The notes: generated by a model not told the origin, from the sequence alone. 56,044 nucleotides of DNA from Bacillota bacterium (GCA_021805735.1 JAJZEE010000008.1:1-56044); one strand, 5' to 3'; counted from the first letter of the stretch, positions 26,402 through 36,962 are shown. Program-made: numbers and translations.

Positions 26402-27235
26402 TTACCAACGATGAATTTGCGACGTGAACTGCCCAATCACAAAAAAACTCAAAACGACTGCGAGAAAACAGATCAAGTTCCACCAGGCGGCTCTAGAACC
26501 GCTCAGGCGACCTGTGCTGCGCGTGTAGAGGTAAATACCGTACATGATCGCAAGCGCGACGGCATACAGCGGCTTCGGATCCAGAATCAGGATATAACCA
26601 GACACGAGCGCATACCAGACCGACCCGAGAATCATGCCGATCAGCCACAGAGGCAATCCCACCACCGCTGACCGATAAGCGTACAGATCCAGACGCTGCA
26701 GCGGCGGCAGACGGCGAAAGGGGCCGCTTTGAAACCGCTTGGAACGCAGCGCCGAATCAGCCAGGAGATATAGGATGCTAAATATGGAGGACAGAGTAAA
26801 CGCTATGTAACTTAAGAACGCAACGCCAATGTGCAATAACAGCAGGTCTCCCTGTCCGAACGAGACGTTCAGAGGCTGCCCGTGCGCAACCGTGGCAAAT
26901 GCCACAAACAGAAACCCTAGAATATTCATGAAAAAGGTAAAATAATCAATCCGCGACAGATAGTTCACCACAATGGAAACAGCAATCAACAACCAGGAAA
27001 AGAAGATGGTGACCTGCGCCGATGAAAAGAAGGGCAGCAGATGCTCCTGGCTGATCATGACTCCCAGAAACGCGGTTTCCATGAGCCATACAACACAAAG
27101 CATCGCTACCCCAAACCGGCTAGCGATGCGGTTGTCCTTCAGATAATCGACGTAAAACAGCCCCAGACCAATTCCATAACAGAGGAGCATCGCTCCATAA
27201 AACCCAGGCGACAGAACGAACGACATCGTATTCAC
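26402..27235 (-). CDS. hemX: HemX, CcsA-family membrane protein of the haem operon
   Basis: 277 aa, about eight TM helices. Related to the cytochrome c assembly (CcsA/ResC) fold but without a clear tryptophan-rich haem loop. In B. subtilis HemX lowers the amount of HemA protein. GTG start at 27235 follows the hemA TGA directly, with ATG 27226 as the alternative; either way it is coupled to hemA. Confidence 0.9.
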   Translation of the reverse strand: MNTMSFVLSPGFYGAMLLCYGIGLGLFYVDYLKDNRIASRFGVAMLCVVWLMETAFLGVMISQEHLLPFFSSAQVTIFFSWLLIAVSIVVNYLSRIDYFTFFMNILGFLFVAFATVAHGQPLNVSFGQGDLLLLHIGVAFLSYIAFTLSSIFSILYLLADSALRSKRFQSGPFRRLPPLQRLDLYAYRSAVVGLPLWLIGMILGSVWYALVSGYILILDPKPLYAVALAIMYGIYLYTRSTGRLSGSRAAWWNLICFLAVVLSFFVIGQFTSQIHRW

Positions 27236-28675
27236 TCACAGTGCCGGAAGAACTGCCGCGGCGCTTGAAGCGGCATTCCAACTCTGCAGTTTCCCTTCTC
27301 CCTCACCGCGGGCAAAACTGCGTTCCCGCATCCCGTCCCCCGCCAAGGGCGTTCCGGACGCCACCGCTGCACGCGGATCCGCCTGCGCCGCCTCCCCGTT
27401 CGGGGGTGATGCGCCAGAGAGCGCGAAAATCCGTACAAACGCGGCGAGCGCCTCTTCTCCACCCGGTTCTGAAGCCATCTCCTTGATGCTCGCAATGGGA
27501 TCTCGCAACAGTTGATTCACAATGCTCATGGTGTGTTTTTGCAGCATCTTTCGCTGCCGGTCATCGAGTTCCGGAAGTTTATGCTCCAGACTCTGCATGA
27601 CGCCCTGCTGAATGATCAGCGCCTTGTCGCGGAGTTCCGCAATAAGGGGAACCACTTCCTGTTCCGACAGCCAAACGGCAAAAGCGTTCACTTCCTGTTC
27701 AATCATGGCCGTCACCCGCACAGATTCCTGTTTGCGATGGGACACGTTCGAAGCGACCACGTCCTGCAAATCGTCAATATCATATAGATATACATTGCCA
27801 AGTTTAGCGAGCTCCGGGTCGATATCCCGCGGCACCGCTATGTCGATGCAAAAGAGCGGCTTGCGCTTGCGGCGTTTCATCAATTCGGCCGTCGTGTCGG
27901 CAGAGAGCACATAATTCTTCGATCCCGTCGAGCTAATGACGATGTCCGCCTCTTTTAAGGCAAACGGAAGCGCGCTCATCTCAAACGCGTGACCTCCATA
28001 GGCGGCGGCCAAATGTCGGGCGCGTTCAAACGTCCTGTTGACGACGAGGATCTTTCCGACGCCCTGCGCCGCCAAATGCGTGAGAGTCAGTTCGCTCATC
28101 TTGCCCGCGCCAATCACGACTACGGTTTTGTCGCTGAGGTGATCAAACACTTTTTTCGCCAATGACACCGCTGCGTAGCTCACAGAGACGGCGCTCTGCC
28201 CGAGGCCCGTTTCAGTCTGCACGCGTTTGCCAAAGGTGACCGCGCGTCGAAAAAGCTGATTGAGCAACGACCCGGTCGTTCCGGTCGCCTGCGCAAACAG
28301 AAACGCCTGCCGAACTTGCCCGAGAATCTGCGTCTCCCCAATCACCATCGAATCCAGACCGCACACCACTCTGTGCAGATGTCGAACAACCGCCTGCCCA
28401 GTCTCTGCATAGATATGCGCGCGAAAGGCGTCGGCGGGCAGGTTCGAGACTTGCTCAAGCAACCCGTACACCGCCTTGCGGGCCATCGCCGCGTCTGTCA
28501 CAACCGCATAGACTTCCGTACGGTTGCATGTGGAAACAATAACCGTCTCCATGATGGCGGACGATTCTCGCAATCGCGCAAGGGCGTCTTCGAGCTGCGG
28601 CTCAGGAATACTGAAACACTCCCGCAACTCTACAGGGGCCGATTTGTAGTTGATGCCGACGAGCAGCATGTGCAT
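27236..28675 (-). CDS. hemA: Glutamyl-tRNA reductase
   Basis: 479 aa. First enzyme of the C5 haem path. With ATG 28675 (GGAG nine nt upstream) the catalytic Cys in S-T-C-N-R-T-E-V-Y falls at residue 50, the canonical position, which decides the start. Other motifs: G-E-T-Q-I-L-G-Q-V and the NADPH loop V-V-I-G-A-G-K-M. C-terminal dimerisation helix is followed by about 60 residues of low-complexity Ala/Gly/Ser/Glu sequence not needed by the family. Probably regulated by haem through HemX and proteolysis, as known in Bacillus. Confidence 0.96.
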   Translation of the reverse strand: MHMLLVGINYKSAPVELRECFSIPEPQLEDALARLRESSAIMETVIVSTCNRTEVYAVVTDAAMARKAVYGLLEQVSNLPADAFRAHIYAETGQAVVRHLHRVVCGLDSMVIGETQILGQVRQAFLFAQATGTTGSLLNQLFRRAVTFGKRVQTETGLGQSAVSVSYAAVSLAKKVFDHLSDKTVVVIGAGKMSELTLTHLAAQGVGKILVVNRTFERARHLAAAYGGHAFEMSALPFALKEADIVISSTGSKNYVLSADTTAELMKRRKRKPLFCIDIAVPRDIDPELAKLGNVYLYDIDDLQDVVASNVSHRKQESVRVTAMIEQEVNAFAVWLSEQEVVPLIAELRDKALIIQQGVMQSLEHKLPELDDRQRKMLQKHTMSIVNQLLRDPIASIKEMASEPGGEEALAAFVRIFALSGASPPNGEAAQADPRAAVASGTPLAGDGMRERSFARGEGEGKLQSWNAASSAAAVLPAL

Positions 28676-28832
28676 AACGTTCATCTCCAAGGAAACCTGT
28701 CACACTGGGATAGACATCCATGACGCTTCGCGTCACCAACAACCGGGAAGAAAAAGCGCCTGCGGCGATTTTCCGGGATAGAAAGATTGAGATCCGAACT
28801 GCCTTTTGTGGATAACCCGTTCCGTCGAAAGT

Positions 28833-28838
28833 ATTATA
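28833..28838 (-). promoter_or_regulatory. Extended -10 promoter for the haem operon
   Basis: TATAAT preceded by TGG (extended -10) on the minus strand; the -35 (TTTATT) is poor. The start near 28826 leaves about 150 nt of leader before hemA. In that leader a perfect TGACGC-TTC-GCGTCA hairpin lies at 28721-28735, without a U-run. Confidence 0.6.
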
Positions 28839-28958
28839 CCACCACGGAATTCGAAATAAAGCGCAATTTTCTTTGACACTTGACGCCGCATCCCTTGCCA
28901 TTCACAATGACGCCATGACAGTGTGCACCTGCGTACGAGAGCAAGGAGGCCCCCCTTC

Positions 28959-29894
28959 GTGAAACGTTACATCGCCGACGCGCTTCTCCTTGCCGTCACC
29001 TTCGTCTGGGGCGCCACATTCATATTGGTGCAGGACGCCATCAGTGTCATTCCCGTGTTCCCGTTTCTCGCCATTCGCTTTGGTCTTGCAGGGTTGCTCA
29101 TGCTTGCCGTCAGCTTCATGCATCCGGCATGGCGGCGCGCCGTAGTCTCACTCCGTTTGTGGCTGTCCGGCCTGGCCCTCGGCGTGTGGCTGTTTGCGGG
29201 TTACGCGTTTCAAACCCTGGGTCTGCTTTACACCAGCGCCGCGCAAGCCGGCTTCATCACAGGGCTTTCTGTGGTGTTAGTGCCCCTTTTTGCCATTGTG
29301 CTGCTGCGACAGAAGCCTGGCAGATCCACGTGGTTCGGTGTTGCGATCGCTACAGTCGGTTTGTTCCTGCTGTCCTATCACAAGTCGACGGGTATCAACC
29401 GTGGTGACGCGCTGGTCTTCCTATGCGCTGTTTCGTTCGCCCTGCAGATTGTCCTTGTGGGCAGATACGCGCCCAAGTTTTCTGCTCTCCCTTTGGCGTC
29501 CGTGCAAATTCTGACCGTGGGAGTTCTGTCCGCCGCGATCGCCGTCGTACACCCCGCGCCATGGCGCCAGGCCGCCCAAACGCTCATGACGCCAGTTGTT
29601 TTCAACGCCCTGTGGATCTGTATCCTGTTCGCCACGGTCATCGCCTACTTCGCGCAAACGGCGTTTCAAAAGTTTACGACTCCCACGAGAACAGCCCTGA
29701 TCTTTGCCATGGAGCCTGTATTTGCCGCCCTCACAGCCTACCTGTGGGCCGGACAAAGCTTGAGCCTGTCGGCCGTGTATGGGTGCACCCTCATCTTGCT
29801 TGGCATGCTCGTCGCTGAGATTAAAGGACCAAAGCGCGTGGTTCCCGACGCCATCGCCGTAAACGCGCTCAGTGAAAACAATCATGACGTATAG
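28959..29894 (+). CDS. EamA/DMT-family transporter
   Basis: 311 aa from GTG 28959, ten nt after AAGGAGG. Ten hydrophobic segments form two EamA repeats; the first opens with F-V-W-G-A-T-F and the second with A-L-I-F-A-M-E-P-V-F-A-A-L, both typical signatures. Family members export amino acids or metabolites; the substrate cannot be read from sequence. Divergent from hemA and convergent with engB, whose end it overlaps by 13 bp. It is an insertion relative to the B. subtilis hemA-engB junction. Confidence 0.92.
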   Translation: MKRYIADALLLAVTFVWGATFILVQDAISVIPVFPFLAIRFGLAGLLMLAVSFMHPAWRRAVVSLRLWLSGLALGVWLFAGYAFQTLGLLYTSAAQAGFITGLSVVLVPLFAIVLLRQKPGRSTWFGVAIATVGLFLLSYHKSTGINRGDALVFLCAVSFALQIVLVGRYAPKFSALPLASVQILTVGVLSAAIAVVHPAPWRQAAQTLMTPVVFNALWICILFATVIAYFAQTAFQKFTTPTRTALIFAMEPVFAALTAYLWAGQSLSLSAVYGCTLILLGMLVAEIKGPKRVVPDAIAVNALSENNHDV

Positions 29895-30466
29895 GCGGCT
29901 ATGGCGTTCCAGATCTCTTCAATCCCCAGACCCGTGTCTGCCGATGAGAGAATGATCCTGTCTGCATCCGGGAGTTCAAGGGCAGCGCGGATCACCTTGC
30001 GATGCTTTTCATGCGCGCCTCGAGAGATCTTGTCCGCCTTTGTAGCGACAATGAGACACGGACGACCGATATGAGCCAGCCAGTTATGCATCACCTCATC
30101 GTCGCGGCTCGGCGGATGTCTGATGTCGATCAGTTGCACGATCAGAGCCAGAGGCGTTCTCTCAATCAGATAACGCTCGATCATCGGCCCCCAGGCGGCC
30201 TGAACTTCTTTCGACACTTTGGCATAGCCATAGCCAGGCAAATCCACCAGATAAAACTGTTCATTGATATGATAAAAATTGATCAACTGCGTTTTCCCTG
30301 GCTGGCTCGAGATTCGAGCCAGATGCCTGCGATTCAGCAGTTTGTTGAGAAGAGACGATTTTCCGACATTTGAGCGGCCCACAAACGCGATCTCCGGCTT
30401 TCCTTCCGCCGGACACTGATCAAGCCTCACTGCGGACGTTAGAAACGCCGCTGAGCGGATGATCAC
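29882..30466 (-). CDS. engB: Ribosome biogenesis GTPase EngB/YsxC
   Basis: 194 aa. Circularly ordered G motifs: G1 G-R-S-N-V-G-K-S-S, G2 around I-S-S-x-P-G-K-T, G3 V-D-L-P-G-Y-G-Y-A, G4 T-K-A-D-K, G5 S-S-A. Needed for 50S assembly. GTG start with GGTGG upstream; 15 bp from the lonA stop, so cotranscribed with lonA as in B. subtilis. Confidence 0.96.
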   Translation of the reverse strand: MIIRSAAFLTSAVRLDQCPAEGKPEIAFVGRSNVGKSSLLNKLLNRRHLARISSQPGKTQLINFYHINEQFYLVDLPGYGYAKVSKEVQAAWGPMIERYLIERTPLALIVQLIDIRHPPSRDDEVMHNWLAHIGRPCLIVATKADKISRGAHEKHRKVIRAALELPDADRIILSSADTGLGIEEIWNAIAAYTS

Positions 30467-30481
30467 AACACCACCCGCTTT

Positions 30482-32803
30482 CTAAACCAGCGCATTGCGC
30501 AGCACGGCGTCCATGTGTTGGACAAATACAAACTCGAGGTCATGGCGCACACTCTGGGGTATGTCTTCGATGTCTTTCTGATTGTCTGCCGGCAGCAAAA
30601 TCTTGCGAATACCCGCACGGTGAGCGCTCAGACACTTTTCTTTTACTCCGCCGATCGGCAGCACGCGTCCACGCAGGGTAATTTCACCTGTCATGGCCAC
30701 TCCTCTGCTGACAGGCCGCCCTGTAAGCGCGGAAGCCAATGCCGTGGCGATCGTGATTCCGGCGGACGGGCCATCCTTGGGAATGGCGCCTTCCGGCACA
30801 TGGATATGGATGTCATGCGTCTCGGTAAAGTCCTGAGGAATCTCCAACTCGTTAGCTCGCGAACGAACGTATGAGAGAGCCGCCTGCGCCGATTCCTTCA
30901 TCACGTCACCCAACTGACCTGTTATGGTGAGTTTCCCTTTGCCCGCCACTGAAGACACTTCGATGGCCAGCGTATCGCCCCCCGCTTCCGTCCATGCCAG
31001 ACCCGTTGCTACACCCACCTGGTCTTCCGCCTCAGCCACACCGTAGCGATATCGGTATGCGCCAAGAAGCGACGCCAGGTTCTTCAGTGTGATGGTAACG
31101 CGCTTTTTTTCGCCCGCGACGATCATTTTCGCGGCTTTGCGGCACAATGCGGCAATCTGCCGCTCCAGGTTGCGAACTCCGGCTTCGCGCGTGTACTCTC
31201 TGATGACCCGCAGCATGGTCTCTTCGTTGATCACGAGTTTGTCCTTGCCGAGCCCATGCGCCTTGCGTTGTTTTGGCAGCAGGTAGTCGATGGCGATACG
31301 CAATTTCTCCAACTCCGTGTAGCCCGATACATAGATCGTCTCCATGCGGTCAAGCAGTGGCTGGGGAATACTATGGACCGTATTTGCGGTTGTAATGAAC
31401 ATCACCTTCGACAAATCATACGGCAACTCAATATAGTGGTCGCTAAAAGTATTGTTCTGCTCTGGATCCAACACTTCCAGCATCCCCGCAGCAGGATCGC
31501 CGCGAAAGTCCGAAGCCATCTTGTCGATTTCATCCAGCAAGAAGACAGGGTTCAGTCTGCCTGCTGTTTTCATGCCCTGAATAACCCGACCCGGTAAAGC
31601 GCCCACGTAGGTTCTTCGATGTCCCCGAATTTCCGCTTCATCGCGCACGCCGCCCAGAGACACGCGCACAAATGTGCGGTCCAACGCCCGTGCTACAGAC
31701 TTGGCCAGTGAGGTCTTCCCCACTCCAGGCGGGCCGACAAGGCACAGAATGGGTCCCCGGTGCTCACCGACGAGCTGTTGCACTGCCAGATATTCGATGA
31801 TACGCTCCTTGACCTTCTCAAGTCCATAATGGTCTTCATCCAGTACACCCTTCGCCCGCACAATGTCAATCGGCGCGGCCTCCGCAGGGCCCCAAGGAAG
31901 CGCGAGAAGCCAGTCCAAGTATGTGCGAACGACCGAGCCTTCCGCAGACGACTGAGGCATTTTTTCGAGGCGCTCAATCTCCTTTTCTACGCGCTCTTTG
32001 ACGGCGTCCGGCAGAATCCGGGTCTCCAGTTGCTCCCGTAGTTCCTCGACTTCCCCCAGACGCCCCTCCTTGTCGCCCAATTCCTTTTGGATCGCTTTCA
32101 TCTGCTCGCGCAGATAGTACTCTTTTTGTGTACGCTCCATTTGCTTGCGTACACGCTGACTGATTTTCTTTTCAAGCTCCAGAATCTCCCGTTCATCAGA
32201 CAGAATTTGCAGCAGTGTTTCCAGTCTCTGCGTGACGTCGACCGTTTCGAGAATGGCCTGCTTATCCTTCATTTTCAGCGACAGATTCGACGCGATGGCG
32301 TCCGCCAGACGCCCGGGATCTTCGATGTCCGCCACGGCGGCGTGAATTTCTGGACTGTGCTTCTTGGACAGCTTCAAAAATTGTTCAAACTGCTGTATCA
32401 CCGCGCGCACCAAGGCATCGACTTCGGGATCCCGGCGTTCTGTAGAATCGAGCATCGCAGCCTTTACCTCAAACCATTCGCCATCCGTCACAAACTCCAC
32501 AATCCGCGCGCGTTTTAATCCTTCAACAAGAACTCGAATCGTACCATTGGGCAATTTCATCATCTGTTTTACGCGAGCGAGCGTTCCGATCGCATAAATC
32601 TCGTCCTGACTCGGATCATCAACCTGCGTGTCTATCTGTGTCGCCAGCAAAATCAGATGGTCCTCGACCATTGCCTTTTCTAACGCGCGCACCGATTTTT
32701 CACGACCTACGTCCAAATGCAGAACCATAGCCGGATACACAAGCAAGCCGCGAAGCGGGAGTAGCGGCAATACACGCTCCGTAGTCAAATCTGCTTGACC
32801 CAT
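30482..32803 (-). CDS. lonA: ATP-dependent protease LonA
   Basis: 773 aa from ATG 32803 (GGGGGTG eight nt upstream). N-terminal substrate domain starting L-P-L-L-P-L-R-G, coiled coil, AAA+ with Walker A G-P-P-G-V-G-K-T and Walker B F-L-L-D-E-I-D-K, and a C-terminal Ser-Lys protease: Ser in D-G-P-S-A-G-I, Lys in G-G-V-K-E-K. Degrades damaged and regulatory proteins. Own promoter at 32835-32863. Confidence 0.97.
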   Translation of the reverse strand: MGQADLTTERVLPLLPLRGLLVYPAMVLHLDVGREKSVRALEKAMVEDHLILLATQIDTQVDDPSQDEIYAIGTLARVKQMMKLPNGTIRVLVEGLKRARIVEFVTDGEWFEVKAAMLDSTERRDPEVDALVRAVIQQFEQFLKLSKKHSPEIHAAVADIEDPGRLADAIASNLSLKMKDKQAILETVDVTQRLETLLQILSDEREILELEKKISQRVRKQMERTQKEYYLREQMKAIQKELGDKEGRLGEVEELREQLETRILPDAVKERVEKEIERLEKMPQSSAEGSVVRTYLDWLLALPWGPAEAAPIDIVRAKGVLDEDHYGLEKVKERIIEYLAVQQLVGEHRGPILCLVGPPGVGKTSLAKSVARALDRTFVRVSLGGVRDEAEIRGHRRTYVGALPGRVIQGMKTAGRLNPVFLLDEIDKMASDFRGDPAAGMLEVLDPEQNNTFSDHYIELPYDLSKVMFITTANTVHSIPQPLLDRMETIYVSGYTELEKLRIAIDYLLPKQRKAHGLGKDKLVINEETMLRVIREYTREAGVRNLERQIAALCRKAAKMIVAGEKKRVTITLKNLASLLGAYRYRYGVAEAEDQVGVATGLAWTEAGGDTLAIEVSSVAGKGKLTITGQLGDVMKESAQAALSYVRSRANELEIPQDFTETHDIHIHVPEGAIPKDGPSAGITIATALASALTGRPVSRGVAMTGEITLRGRVLPIGGVKEKCLSAHRAGIRKILLPADNQKDIEDIPQSVRHDLEFVFVQHMDAVLRNALV

Positions 32804-32834
32804 TGTTGGCACCCCCACATCCTTATCACTGTGC

Positions 32835-32863
32835 ATTTTAGCGAACTTGCATTCCTTTGTCTA
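32835..32863 (-). promoter_or_regulatory. Sigma-A promoter of lonA
   Basis: TAGACA (32858-32863) and TAAAAT (32835-32840), 17-bp spacer, five of six matches in each box. The transcript would begin about 25 nt before the lonA ATG. Confidence 0.7.
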
Positions 32864-32870
32864 ACGCAAA

Positions 32871-32917
32871 GCGATGCCATGACCGTTTGCCATAGTGGCA
32901 TACCGTCATAGCATCGC
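32871..32917. repeat. Long imperfect inverted repeat between lonB and lonA
   Basis: 13-nt arms (32871-32883 and 32905-32917) pair with one mismatch. Nested inside is TGCCA-TAG-TGGCA (32888-32900). On the minus strand it ends lonB and abuts the lonA -35 box, followed by TTTGCGTT. It could terminate lonB weakly or act as an operator at the lonA promoter. Confidence 0.6.
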
Positions 32918-32935
32918 CTGTGAACGACAGGATAT

Positions 32936-34636
32936 TCAGACGCTGCCCTGGGCCACCGCCGACGTCTGCAGGGGCATGGCAGGCGCGTAGGCAGAACCGA
33001 CTGGTTCTGTAACTACATCGCGCAGCAGTGAGCAGGACAGCACGTCCTCAAGACGGGAAGCCAACACAATGTCGACGTCACTCCACCGATGCAGGCGCTC
33101 CTGATCATTGTCCGAGGGGATTATAACCTTGCGTGCGCCCGCAAGCCGAGCCGCCTCCACCTTGGCGGAAACTCCGCCAACAGGTCGAATCGAGCCGTAA
33201 ATAGAAACCTCGCCTGTCATGGCTACGGTGTTGTCGACGGGGATTCCCGTCACTGCGGAGTAGATGGCAACAGCCATGCTGACTCCGGCCGACGGACCGT
33301 CAACCGGTGTGCCGCCAGGGAAATTCACGTGTACATCGTAGTCGGAGAGATTCACGGGCAGGCAGCGACGCAACGCGGTCACGACGTTGTCGATCGAACT
33401 GCGGGCGGTGCTTCTGCGCCGCAAAACACGCCCACCGCCCCCCAACTCCTCTTCGTCAATCACTCCTGTTACGGACACCGTGCCGTGACCGGGCGCTCTG
33501 GCCACTACCGCATCAGCCTCCACCTCAAGCAGCATGCCGGATGAGGGGCCATATACGGCAAGGCCATTGACCACCCCTACTTGCGGCCGTTCCGGAACCT
33601 TGCGCTCTGGACGCGGCGCAATCTGACTGCTGTGCACCACCCACTCCGCATCCTCGCGGGTGATCTCTGTACGCCTCTCCGTCAGCGCGATGCCAGCCGC
33701 AATCTGAACAACATTGACTGCTTCCCGACCGTTTACGGCATGTCTGGTGACGACATCAACCGCCGCCGGAGTCATCGCGAAGCGAATTTTCTCAGAGGCT
33801 CGCTGTACAATGACGGCGATCTCCTCGCCATTGAGCGGACGGAAAAAGATCTCCAGACAGCGTGATCGAATGGCCGGAGGAATATCTTGCGGACTTCTCG
33901 TAGTGGCTCCAACCAGCCGGAAATCCGCCGGCAATCCATTTTGGAACATGTCGTGAATATGCAGCGGTATGTTGCTGTCATCCGGATTGTAATAGGCGCT
34001 TTCGAAAAATACCCGACGATCCTCCAGAACCTTTAAAAGTTTGTTCATCTGAATGGGATGCAACTCGCCAATTTCATCGATGAATAAGACACCGCCGTGC
34101 GCCTTGGTCACGGCGCCCTGTTTCGGTTGCGGAATGCCCAGGACGCCCATGGCGCCCGCCCCCTGATAGATCGGATCGTGTACGGATCCAATGAGAGGAT
34201 CGGCGATCCCCCGTTCATCAAATCGGGCGGTGGCGCCATCGAGTTCGCAGAAGACCGCGTTTGCCAGAAACGGCGAACCTGGCGTCCGTTTGGCCTCCTC
34301 CAGAATGACACGGGCGGCGGCCGTTTTTCCAACGCCCGGGGGTCCATAGAGGATGACGTGTTGTGGGTTGGGGCCACAGAGAGCCGCCCGCAGCGTGCGC
34401 AACCCGTCCTCCTGTCCTATGATGTCCCCGATGCACGACGGCCGAGTTCTCTCTGACAATGGTTCAGAGAGTGATACAGTTCGCATCTTGCGCAACCGTT
34501 CCAATTCTCTCGTAGATTCCTTGTCCACCGCCACCCTGTTGTGTTGCTGGGAGCGCATCATGTTGAGAAAGTAGAGACCCACAATCCCCGCAAATATGAC
34601 CTGTACAATCGCTAGCACAAGCAGGCTGGAATTCAT
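32936..34636 (-). CDS. lonB: ATP-dependent protease LonB (membrane-anchored, forespore type)
   Basis: 566 aa. N-terminal TM helix (about 5-26), AAA+ domain with Walker [10 protein letters not shown] and L-F-I-D-E-I-G-E, then Lon protease domain: Ser in D-G-P-S-A-G-V, Lys in V-S-A-K-V-E-A. Lacks the LonA substrate-binding N-domain, as usual for LonB. In B. subtilis lonB is under sigma-F. ATG 34636 has GGAGG nine nt upstream. Confidence 0.95.
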   Translation of the reverse strand: MNSSLLVLAIVQVIFAGIVGLYFLNMMRSQQHNRVAVDKESTRELERLRKMRTVSLSEPLSERTRPSCIGDIIGQEDGLRTLRAALCGPNPQHVILYGPPGVGKTAAARVILEEAKRTPGSPFLANAVFCELDGATARFDERGIADPLIGSVHDPIYQGAGAMGVLGIPQPKQGAVTKAHGGVLFIDEIGELHPIQMNKLLKVLEDRRVFFESAYYNPDDSNIPLHIHDMFQNGLPADFRLVGATTRSPQDIPPAIRSRCLEIFFRPLNGEEIAVIVQRASEKIRFAMTPAAVDVVTRHAVNGREAVNVVQIAAGIALTERRTEITREDAEWVVHSSQIAPRPERKVPERPQVGVVNGLAVYGPSSGMLLEVEADAVVARAPGHGTVSVTGVIDEEELGGGGRVLRRRSTARSSIDNVVTALRRCLPVNLSDYDVHVNFPGGTPVDGPSAGVSMAVAIYSAVTGIPVDNTVAMTGEVSIYGSIRPVGGVSAKVEAARLAGARKVIIPSDNDQERLHRWSDVDIVLASRLEDVLSCSLLRDVVTEPVGSAYAPAMPLQTSAVAQGSV

Positions 34637-34770
34637 CCGCATCCCCCTCCGAAGCTCACATGTTTTACTAAGTATGGCCAGGGTTGCGAAGAGTTAAACG
34701 ATGATTCCAAAGCGCACTGCGGTCGGCATTCTCTCGTGTAAATCCGGATCGGCCCGCCATCCGGGCGCAC

Positions 34771-34800
34771 AAAAAAAGCTGCCGAAGGTTTCTCGGCAGC
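34771..34800 (-). terminator. Rho-independent terminator
   Basis: Eight-bp perfect stem (34778-34785 with 34793-34800), seven-nt loop, then seven U on the minus strand (34771-34777). It lies between the clpX stop and lonB, so it should end the clpP-clpX transcript. Confidence 0.9.
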
Positions 34801-34849
34801 CGGAGGGCCGGGCGGTTCGTCTATTCAGAGAATGTGTGTGCTGCGCCTG

Positions 34850-34932
34850 CTCGGCCGGGATCGTATGCTGCGCCGCTGCTCAAACACGGCTGTGCCGAAC
34901 TCGCCTCGGCGCAGCATACGATCCCGGCCGAG
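34850..34932. repeat. 26-bp perfect inverted repeat with 31-nt loop
   Basis: Arms 34850-34875 and 34907-34932 are exact reverse complements over 26 bp. The loop (34876-34906) holds a small CGGC-TGT-GCCG stem. Neither end carries a U-run, so it is not a classic terminator, and no gene frame crosses it. It sits about 100 bp downstream of clpX and 50 bp before the clpX terminator. Confidence 0.95.
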
Positions 34933-35034
34933 AAGGTTACACCTCATACTGGAGGCGCGGCAATAGCATTAAAGCATTCAGGCTGAGGTCTATTGCGTAG
35001 TTTCTTCTACGCCGTTTTCTCTACTTCGTTTTCT

Positions 35035-36315
35035 CTAAGCCGTTTCTTCTTTTTTCTTCTTCTTGCGTCCATCAGTCACCGGGCCGGAATCGACGACGAG
35101 CATCGGTTCTTCTCTGTTGACGACCGTTTCTCTCGTTACGATACATCGCTTCACGTCAGAACGGGCAGGCAGTTCATACATCACCTCAAGCATAATGCCC
35201 TCGATAATGGCCCGCAAGCCCCGTGCGCCGGTGTTGCGCTTGATCGCTTCCTTTGCGATCTCGGACAGCGCTTCATCAGCGAATTCCAGTTCCACGGAAT
35301 CCATGTCAAGCAACCGTTGATACTGTTTGACAAGCGCATTCTTGGGTTCGGTCAAAATCTGTTTCAGAGCTGCCTCGTCAAGCGCCTCGAGGGTCGTAAT
35401 GACAGGCAGTCGGCCCACGAACTCCGGAATCAGACCGTACCGCAACAAATCTTCGGGGAGAACTTTAGCCAGAATTTCCGAATCCTGCACTGGCGAACGC
35501 CCCTCTTCACTCGTGCCAAAACCAATCACCTTTTTACCCAGTCTGCGTTTGATTATCGGTTCCATACCGTCAAACGCTCCGCCGCAGATAAACAGGATAT
35601 GACTGGTGTCGATCTGAATAAACTCCTGGTGGGGATGTTTGCGCCCCCCTTGTGGAGGAACACTGGCCACTGTCCCCTCAAGAATCTTCAACAGCGCCTG
35701 CTGAACACCCTCGCCTGAGACATCGCGAGTAATCGAAGGGTTTTCCGATTTACGAGCGATCTTGTCGATCTCATCGATGTAGATAATGCCCTTCTCAGCC
35801 TTCTCCACATCGTAATCCGCAGACTGAATGAGCTTAAGAAGGATGTTTTCCACATCTTCCCCCACGTACCCGGCCTCCGTCAGAGACGTGGCGTCCGCGA
35901 TAGCGAAAGGCACGTTCAAAATCCGCGCGAGCGTCTGCGCCAACAGCGTTTTTCCGGAGCCGGTCGGACCAATCAGCAGGATATTGCTCTTTGACAACTC
36001 CACATCTTCGTTTTTTGCGCTCGTGTTGATCCGTTTGTAGTGGTTGTACACGGCCACTGCAAGCGATTTTTTCGCGCGTTCCTGTCCAATCACATAGGAA
36101 TCCAGGATGTTCTTGATCTCTGTCGGTTTCGGAATGTCTTTTAGTTCAAACTCTTCATCATCGCCGAGTTCCTCCTCGACAATCTCGTTGCAGAGTTCAA
36201 TACACTCATCACAAATATACACACCTGGACCTGCCACGAGTTTGCGCACCTGATCCTGGGTTTTCCCACAAAATGAGCACTTTAGCTGCCCTTTGTCGTC
36301 ATTGAACTTAAACAT
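35035..36315 (-). CDS. clpX: ATP-dependent Clp protease ATP-binding subunit ClpX
   Basis: 426 aa. N-terminal zinc domain C-S-F-C-G-K ... [11 protein letters not shown]+ with Walker A G-P-T-G-S-G-K-T and I-Y-I-D-E-I-D-K, pore loop G-Y-V-G-E-D, and the ClpP-binding loop I-G-F-G in V-I-G-F-G-T. The C-terminus is a Lys/Glu tail. Unfoldase feeding ClpP. 13 bp after clpP, SD GAGGAGGG. Confidence 0.98.
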   Translation of the reverse strand: MFKFNDDKGQLKCSFCGKTQDQVRKLVAGPGVYICDECIELCNEIVEEELGDDEEFELKDIPKPTEIKNILDSYVIGQERAKKSLAVAVYNHYKRINTSAKNEDVELSKSNILLIGPTGSGKTLLAQTLARILNVPFAIADATSLTEAGYVGEDVENILLKLIQSADYDVEKAEKGIIYIDEIDKIARKSENPSITRDVSGEGVQQALLKILEGTVASVPPQGGRKHPHQEFIQIDTSHILFICGGAFDGMEPIIKRRLGKKVIGFGTSEEGRSPVQDSEILAKVLPEDLLRYGLIPEFVGRLPVITTLEALDEAALKQILTEPKNALVKQYQRLLDMDSVELEFADEALSEIAKEAIKRNTGARGLRAIIEGIMLEVMYELPARSDVKRCIVTRETVVNREEPMLVVDSGPVTDGRKKKKKEETA

Positions 36316-36328
36316 GGGTAATCCCTCC

Positions 36329-36919
36329 TCACTTAAGGTCCGGGCGCAGAATCACCTCATCAATTAAACCATAAGCCTTCGCTTCCTCAGCGCTCATCCA
36401 GTTGTCGCGATCAGTATCTTCCTCGATCTTCGCGAGCGGTTGACCTGTGCGTTCAGCATAAATGACATTCAGCTTATGACGCGTCTTCAAAATCCACTCA
36501 GCATGGATCTTAATGTCTGACGCCTGCCCCCTTACGCCTCCCAGGGGCTGATGGATCATGATCTCGCTGTTGGGAAGCGCAAATCGCTTCCCCTTGCCGC
36601 CTGCTGTCAACAACAGCGAACCCATGCTCGCGGCAAGACCCACGCACATCGTTGACACTTGCGGTTTGATGAACTGCATCGTATCAAAAATCGCCATGCC
36701 CGCGGTGATTGATCCTCCTGGGCTGTTGATATACAGGCTAATGTCCTTGTCAGCGTCTTCGGAGGCCAGAAAGAGCAGTTGGGCCACAACGGAATTTGCT
36801 ACGTAATCATCGATCGGGGTGCCGATAAAGATGATTCTGTCTTTGAGCAACCGGGAGTAAATGTCGTACGCCCGTTCGCCGCGGCTTGTCTGTTCAATAA
36901 CCATCGGAACCAAGTTCAT
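36329..36919 (-). CDS. clpP: ATP-dependent Clp protease proteolytic subunit
   Basis: 196 aa serine protease. Catalytic Ser in G-L-A-A-S-M-G-S, His in M-I-H-Q-P-L-G-G, Asp in D-T-D-R-D-N-W-M. N-terminal axial loop and [11 protein letters not shown] are typical. AGGAGGG precedes ATG. It is next to clpX, as in Clostridia and proteobacteria; in B. subtilis clpP lies elsewhere. No CtsR box seen in the 100 bp upstream. Confidence 0.98.
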   Translation of the reverse strand: MNLVPMVIEQTSRGERAYDIYSRLLKDRIIFIGTPIDDYVANSVVAQLLFLASEDADKDISLYINSPGGSITAGMAIFDTMQFIKPQVSTMCVGLAASMGSLLLTAGGKGKRFALPNSEIMIHQPLGGVRGQASDIKIHAEWILKTRHKLNVIYAERTGQPLAKIEEDTDRDNWMSAEEAKAYGLIDEVILRPDLK

Positions 36920-36962
36920 GCACTAACCCTCCTATATCCCACGATGACGCCGATTCATAAGG

